Origin: Pictodentalium vernedei
Taxonomy: Eukaryota; Mollusca; Scaphopoda; Dentaliida; Dentaliidae
Direction: 5' to 3'
DNA: 64,000 nucleotides
NCBI GenBank assembly: GCA_031216915.1
Contig: CM062289.1
Coordinates: 254,309,753 to 254,373,752, forward strand
Positions within the stretch are counted from its first letter, which is position 1, and each line of letters opens with the position of its first letter. The translations under genes and the position numbers were made by a program. Under the pieces are notes generated by a model. That model did no database searches. It was not told the origin of the DNA and saw only the letters and a list, made by a program, of their open reading frames with translations. Shown here in pieces: positions 57,520 to 64,000 of the stretch.

Positions 57520-59830
57520 TCTAAAAATGTACCGAAGCGGAATTTTCGATTTAACCCTAGATTCGCCAGAATTGGTAAAAAAAACTGCCAAAATTGGGGT
57601 TTATCGGCACTTTCTCGAAACACGTCTTGTAGATTTTTTTTAAACATTCATCATTGCTAGACCTGCCCATGACACGACCTTTGATACACACGACATATTA
57701 GGCGATGCATATGGTAACCCTCCACAGGCTGCCAAACGTCGAAATTTTGATGAAATGGGCCGGTTTCAGACCCCCACAGCACCCAAACGATACCAGAGAG
57801 GTAAACATAACTTCCTTTATTGGAAGTGGAATTCACCGAGGATCATTTTTGTAAGTAATAAGGGTGTTCAAAAAACCAAGCGTTAACCCGTTTTGGACTG
57901 GTTAAACAGCAATACCCCCATAAAGCTCAAAAATTCATGTTTTTCGTGGATTTCTCTAAACGAGTCTTGTAGATTTTCAAGAAAAATTTGTCACTCCCAG
58001 GCCTTGGGGTGACAATAGAAGTTCCATGGACAAAATACTGTTGTGAGCATTTGTTAATCCTTCACGGGCTGCTAAAAGTCAAAATTGTGATAAAAAGGGC
58101 TGTTTTTGGACGTCAACAGCACCCAATGGGTACGCCACAAAGAAAAGTGTCTTCCTTTATCGAGCGCACAATCTATACGCAAACATTTTTGTAAGTAGTA
58201 AGGGTATTCAAAAGTCGAAGTCTTAACCCATTTTGGACAGGCTAAAGAGAGAGACCCCTTAAAATCTTAAAATTCCCATTTTCTGTGGATTTCTCTAAAA
58301 ACATCCTGTAGGTTTTCAAGAAAAATTAACTACTCGCAGGTCTTTGTGTGATATTACAAGTTGCATGGACAAAATATTCCGGTGAGCGTTTATTAACCCT
58401 CCAGAGACTGCCAAGCATCGTAATTTTGTTGAAATGGGCTGTTTTCGGTCACGCACAGCACCCAATGTGTACCTGAGAAATAAACATAATCTCCTTTGTT
58501 GGAAGTGGAATTCATCGAGGGCCATTTTTGTAAGTAATAAGAGTATTCAAAAAACTAAGCTTTACCCCCTTTTTGGTTGTCAATAGTGATACCCACCAAA
58601 AGCTTAAAAATTTATGTTTTCCCTGGATTTCTTTACAAACATCTGGTAGAGTTTTCAAGAGAAAATGGCCTCTGATAGGTCTTGGTGTCACATTACCAGT
58701 TGATAGGATAAATTATTCCGGGAAGCATTTATTAACCCTCCATGGGCTGCTAAATGTGAAAATTTTGAAAAAATAGTCTGTTTTTGGACACCAACAACAT
58801 CAAATGGGAATGCAATAGAGATGCATAACTTCTTTTACCGGACGCAAAACTGACAGGGAAACATTTTTGTAAGTAGTAAGTGTATTCAAAGATCGAGGTC
58901 TTAACCCATTTTTGACTAGTTAAAGAGATATACCCCTTAAAAGCTTAAAATTCCAGTTTTCTGTGGATTTCTCAAAACAAAATTTCAAGAAAAATTTACC
59001 TTTCGCAGGTCTTGGAGTGACAGTTCAAGTTGCATGGGCTAAATATTTCGGTAAGCATTTGTTAACCCTAGAGAGGCTGCCAAGCATAGACATTTGGAGA
59101 AAATGGGCTGTTCTTGGGCAACCATAACACCAAATGTGTACCTGTGAGATAAACATAACCCCCTTCATTGGAAGTGGAATTCACCGATGATCATTTTTGT
59201 ATGTAATGAAGATATTCACAAAACCAAGCATTAACCCGTTTAGGCCTGATTACAGAAAGATACTCCTTAAAGGGTTAAAAATTCATGTTATCCGAGGATT
59301 TCTCTAAAAACATCTCGTAGATTTTCAAGAAAAAATGGCCATTCTCAGATCTTAGTGTGACATTACAGATTGCATGTACAAAATATTCCTGGAAGCATTT
59401 GTTAACCCTCTGCAGGTTCTCAAACATCAAAATGTTGATAAAATGGGCTGTGTTTGCATACCCACAGCATCCGAATTTGAGACGAGAGATCAAAATAAGT
59501 GGAAGTAGAATTCACTGAGAATTATTTTTTTGAAGTAATAAGAGTATTCAAAAAACAACACTTAACCTGTTTTGGGCTGGATAAACAATGATACCCATCA
59601 AAAGCTTAAAATTCATGTTCTCCCTGGAATTCTCTGAAAACATCTTGTAGATTTTAAAGAAGAAATGGCCATTCGCAGTTCTTGGTGTGACATTACAAGT
59701 TGCATGAATGAATATTCCTGTTAGCACTTGTTAACCCTCTACAAGCTGCCAGACATCAATATTTTGGATGCATTTGAGATAAAATAGACCATTTTCAAAT
59801 AGCCACAGCTCTACGTGGGTATGTGTCAAA
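57520..59830 (+). repeat. ~340-bp tandem repeat, copy 2
   Basis: Unit-by-unit duplicate of 46700-49010. The order of alternating unit types is the same. Confidence 0.75.
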
Positions 59831-60301
59831 CAAACATAACTCCTTTTGTCGGTCATTAACTTGTTGGACGACGATATTGACATTAACCCACTCCACCGTT
59901 AATGATGTAATGATGGTTTTTACCTAAACATTTTTTTTATCAAACTGAGTCATTTGAGACTACTATACTCACCTTTCTCATAACATCAATGAAGGAACTT
60001 CAGTGAGACAGTTAAAAACAATTCATCAGACACTGTGGGGTCATGAAAAATCATGGAATCTCATCGGGAAAAGCCATGATTCTCCAGAATCATAAAGTCT
60101 AGTTAAATTTTTGTTTTGTTCTCGGCAAGTAGTCTGTTCTCGGTTCAGCTCCGAATGTGGGAATTAATAAATAATCCCATTCACCATTGACCTGGCTGGT
60201 TTAAAATTGTTTGATTACTAATTTGCACATAATGTAGAGTACTTACATGCTTTATACGCTAACAATAAACTTTTATTTCGATCTGTATACATTAATTGGT
60301 T

Positions 60302-60522
60302 TTGTTCTCGGCAAGTAGTCTCTTCTCGGTTTGGCGGCGAATCCGAAATTGATAAATAATCCGCATCACCACAGACTGAGTCGGTCTAAAAGCTTTAAAT
60401 TTCCCTTTTCTTATTTTATATACAACATAGGGCACCTATATGCTGGCAATCAATATTTATTTTCGCCTTTATTTATTATTTTAATTTGTTCTCGGTTGTT
60501 CTCGGTTGTTCTCGGTAAGTAG
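60302..60522 (-). repeat. second copy of the right inverted-repeat arm
   Basis: Duplicate of 49481-49701. It can also pair with 37790-38000. Confidence 0.8.
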
Positions 60523-61010
60523 TCCCACCGGCAGCTTTCGGTCCAATGGCTTCGTCCCAGGACTATGCCTGGCGGAATTCCTGCTTGACGTCGGCGATAT
60601 ATATTCTTCAGAGTACACTAAAAACAAAAAAGACACCCCCCCCCCCCCCACACACACACACCCACACACACAATATAAAGCTTTAGAACCCAGCCCGCCG
60701 ATTGAAGAGCCTCTTTGTTTGATAAATATCGACCAGCTGTCGAAAAGGTGCATGTGCTGCCCACTTAATTTGGAGAAAGAGGCGGCTACCCCAACCGCGG
60801 CCCCTTCCCTGCTTCGGGCGCCATGGAATGCGAGCGTTCTCTGTGTTTGTACAAAGTAACAAATGGGAAATTTTAATCTCATTTTGAAATGTCTACGTGG
60901 AATGATGCATCTGTTGTGATCCTCTGTGAACCACACATGACCAGTACTGACTACAATGTGCAGACCGAATGTAAAATCACTGAATTTTATTTTGACGCAG
61001 GGAATCTTTG

Positions 61011-61290
61011 CGTTAAAATGTATTTATTTATTTACTTATTTGTTTATTTATTTATTAAGGTTTAATGACACTTTAACAGCCAGTGTCATATCGTGTCGGT
61101 GGCAGTTTACGGGTGGAGGAAGCCGGAGTACCGGAGAGAACCACCGAGGAACGACGAGCAGCTGCCAACTCCCCAACATTGTAACTCCGTACTGCAGCAC
61201 AGACAGGGTTAGATTAGTTGAAGACATGCGCACCATCGACGTGCAGTACGCCTCAGTACACGCGTCATCGTGCCCCCCCCCCCCCCCCCC
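61011..61290 (-). mobile_element. 5'-truncated SINE, copy 2
   Basis: Duplicate of 50193-50470 with a slightly different poly-C length. Confidence 0.78.
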
Positions 61291-61768
61291 ACACCCCCAT
61301 GTTGACAATCTTGCGTTAAAATTATATTCGGTGAATATATATTTCATATTTAACATTGGACTAAGTTCAGGCCGAAAATGAGTAAATCATCAATGGCCAG
61401 GTTATAAATGTCACTCCTTGTGGGCTTTCTTTTTCTCTCAGTTCTTGCTTTAGTCCACGATCTATTTGAATCTTCGGAATAGAAAATAACTAGTGATTTT
61501 GCCGCAGGATTTGATGATTTTCCTAACTACTTCAAATATGTGCATAGTATTTTTTTTCTTCAACAGAAAACGGATGTGTTAAAGTGTTTGTTAATACTCT
61601 TGTCTCAGCGTCAAAAACCAGGGCCACCAAACCCCGGTGAGGGTTCTGGGAAGTGGAGCTTGTGTGCCAGTATATGGTGATCAACAAGTTCTGCTTTACG
61701 AGTTAAAAGCGCCCGGTTACCTACACCTGGCTGGAAGTCCTTTGAAGTGGGCTTCGTAGATTTTATGT

Positions 61769-62109
61769 GTTTTTTTGGGGGTTTAACGACACTTTCGACA
61801 GCCAGATTCATTTCCTGTCGGATAGTTTTACGGGTTGAGGAAGCCGGAATTCCCCGGAGATAACCACCAAGCTGCGGCGAGCAACTACCAGACTTCCCAA
61901 CGTACTAACTCCGCCCAAGCAGTGTTAACATTGGTTGAAAACAAGCGCAACATCGACGTGCAGTACGCCTCAGGACACAGTGCCACAATGCCTCCATGTG
62001 TTCAATGCCTTGTTTAAGGATACAACGCAGTTGATCTGGTGGGGATCGAACCGTCGACCTCCAGGTTTGAAGTCCAGTGCCGTAACCAATTAGCTACCGA
62101 ACTCCCAGG
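61769..62109 (-). mobile_element. tRNA-derived SINE with head, copy 2
   Basis: Duplicate of 50950-51290 with A and B boxes intact. Confidence 0.82.
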
Positions 62110-62587
62110 GCTGGATCAACCTGACTTCGAACCTGTTTTGCAGTCATGGTATAGCTTCCAGATACTGAAAGTGCCCATAAACGCGAATAAATAGATGTGT
62201 GATCATCGTTAGTTATTCCAGGAGGGGGGCATACACATACAGGGCTTGGCATTCGGGGATTTTGTGAGTCGACTGCAGGACCTGTTAATTAATAAGCTGA
62301 TTATATACTACTTAAAGTTTGCTAAGCACATCATATTTGACACATCATTGTGAAATTTTCTTGACACATTTGCGATATTTTTGGTGGATATGATTGAGGA
62401 ATGTATTGAGATGGTTCCCAGTGTTTTTACATTAGGACTCTTGACAGGCAGGCTTTTCGTGACAGTCATGGAAAGCATGTACCCCTTGATTTCCATGATG
62501 TTTTCGTGTACTGTCTACATGTACATGACATGTGTAGGGTATTCAATCTTCATTTCAACACAAACCCTTGTGATTTAATGATTGAAT

Positions 62588-63594
62588 ATGGCGAATGCAA
62601 ATGTAAGAAGACATTTGTCTAAAGCAGAAATGTGGTGGGCTGCAGGGATGGTGGAACAAGGGGCTACCCATCGTCAGGTGCCCAGAGCCTGGGCAAGATT
62701 TCAGCAGTATGGCACACCAGTCAGACGGCATGGTGGTGACAGAGACAGGGCAACATCTGCAGCTGAAGACCGGTTTTTGATCATTCAGGCCCGTAGAAAC
62801 CGCTTTGACACAGCAACCCAGCTTCGCAGTGACCTTCAGAATGCATCCGGTGTAAATGTTTCGACGCAGACTATCCGGGCAAGGTTGCACGAAGGTGGTC
62901 TCCGATCGAGGAGACCATGTATTCGCATTCAGCTGTCCCAGAACCACCACCAGGCACAATATGAATGGGCCATGGATCACGTCGGATGGACCAGAAAAGA
63001 TTGACGACCTGTCCTTTTTACAGATGAGTCAAGGTACTGCTTAGACAACACAGATAGGCGTTCTAGGGTATGGAGAAGACCAGGAGAGCGATTCCATGCA
63101 GCCAACATTGCTGAGCATGACCGCTATGATGGAGGGTCAATAATGGTCTGTGGTGGCATCAGCAGGGATGGACGTACAGAGCTCCGTGTCCTTGACCGTG
63201 GTACATTGACTGCTCAGCGGTATATTGATGAGATCCTGGATGCCCACGTCAGATTGTATGTTGGTGCAGTGGGTGATAGATTCATTCAGATAGACGATAA
63301 TTCCCATCCTCATGTTGCCCATGCTGTCGGGGAGTACCGACAGAGGAAAGGGATTGAGCGTATGGACTGGCCAGCAAGATCCCCTGACCTCAATCCAATC
63401 GAACATGTCTGGAATGAGTTGCAGCTTGCAATTTCAGTCCGTCCAGTCCAACCAAGAGTGCCCAGGAGCTTGGCGCCATGCTGGTCCAAGAATGGAACAA
63501 CATCTCACAAAGGACCATCTGGTACCTGATTGGGAGCATGAGAAGGCGTTGTCAAGCTGAAATTAACAATAATGGGTCTCATACTCGATATTGA
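62588..63594 (+). pseudogene. Tc1-like transposase (DD34E), near-complete but mutated
   Basis: It spans about 335 codons, close to the ~340 usual for Tc1 transposases. The ATG start MANANVRRHL is followed by the paired-type DNA-binding region. The catalytic triad residues are visible: D in LFTDESRYC, D in IQIDDNSHPH, and E in SPDLNPIEHVW, 34 residues after the second D. Two lesions: an in-frame TGA at 63002-63004, where a Trp (TGG) is usual (WTRKD-stop-RPVLF), and a one-base shift near 63450. After the shift the C-terminal QEWNNISQRTIWYLIGSM pattern resumes to the TGA at 63592. The enzyme would cut and paste at TA. As it stands it is inactive. Its 5' 368 bp are duplicated at 51769. Confidence 0.9.
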
Positions 63595-64000
63595 ACCCAT
63601 ATCAGTTCGCTCCGTCAACTTTTTGGCAAATTTGAAAAATTTCTTCTTTTACCAATAATATCCATTTTCCATGGTTATCGTATTCAAAAGCCAAAAAATA
63701 ATGTCAAACACAAACAAAATCTTAATTTCTGTGCTTAAATCATTAAAGATATAATTATATATAAAATATATACACGTTTCATAACAATATTTCAACTAAA
63801 ACGTAAAAGAGGTAGTTGGATATACTTGGTGCTTAGCAAACTTGGAGTAGTATATAATGACAGAGATTAAGCAAGGATAGGCGTGGGTTAATTTCGTTAA
63901 AGTGTCGTAAATAGATTTTCAAATGGTCAACACACTTATTTTCGGAATTGTTTTTTCAACATCTTGATGTAGGCTAGCACGTGGCGGAATCCTACACAAA
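63595..64000. other. post-Tc1 sequence, likely right inverted repeat then unknown
   Basis: 'ccgtcaactttttggcaaat' just after the stop is of the style of a Tc1 right terminal region. The rest is AT-rich with no feature. Confidence 0.35.

Larger units (their letters stand above)
52137..62955 (+). repeat. 10.8-kb tandem duplication, copy 2
   Basis: Copy of 41321-52136 carrying the same LINE fragment, microsatellites, ~340-bp array, right inverted-repeat arm and SINEs. It passes without a break into the rest of the Tc1 gene at 62956. The duplication arose before or independently of any later Tc1 loss. Confidence 0.95.

Overview
The window is eukaryotic, repeat-dominated DNA. Host coding sequence is confined to the last two exons of one lipid phosphate phosphatase gene (2393-4134, + strand, intron-split with GT/AG borders). 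There are no bacterial operons. The repeat inventory looks like a marine mollusc, most probably a bivalve: T-run/AGCT-headed elements filled with tandem repeats, tRNA-derived SINEs with a CACCAATAAATAAA-type tail, the 'agggccataactctgg' repeat, and a DIRS-like gag remnant. The species assignment is an inference.

Region by region. 1-2.3 kb: a SINE, a hairpin minisatellite and a ~160-bp tandem repeat. 2.4-4.1 kb: phosphatase exons 'n-1' and 'n' around an intron loaded with palindromic TTAA-flanked MITEs. 5-6.8, 7.5-11.2, 20.5-24.3, 27.7-28.1, 29.7-29.9, 30.1-32.0 and 34.4-37.4 kb: one structural class of non-autonomous element. Intact members have a 5' T-run plus AGCTYA hairpin, a core of tandem repeats, a 3' inverted copy of the 5' AGCT motif and a short 3' stem-loop. 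Their two ends co-vary. I interpret them as Helentron/'pearl'-type elements. 8.7-10.4 kb: a GC-richer, frame-broken coding remnant resembling DIRS gag. 17.1-18.1 kb (- strand): a 5'-truncated LINE reverse transcriptase with an (ATT)n tail.

37.8-63.6 kb is a composite transposon zone. A pair of ~215-bp inverted repeats (37790-38000 and 49481-49701) encloses a foldback element with a 9-bp target duplication (38377-40894), a degenerate PHD-OTU-Mutator-like ORF on the - strand (41108-43219), a truncated Jockey-like LINE, and ~340-bp tandem repeats. 10.8 kb of this zone (41321-52136) is repeated head-to-tail at 52137-62955 with near identity. The breakpoints lie inside the Mutator-like ORF and inside a Tc1-like transposase gene. 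Copy 1 therefore has the complete Mutator-like 3' end and a truncated Tc1, while copy 2 has a truncated Mutator-like ORF and a longer (but still mutated) Tc1.

At least five families of short palindromic elements flanked by TTAA (piggyBac-like) are scattered through the window. No functional pathway beyond the phosphatase is encoded. The value of the window lies in its nested transposon archaeology.
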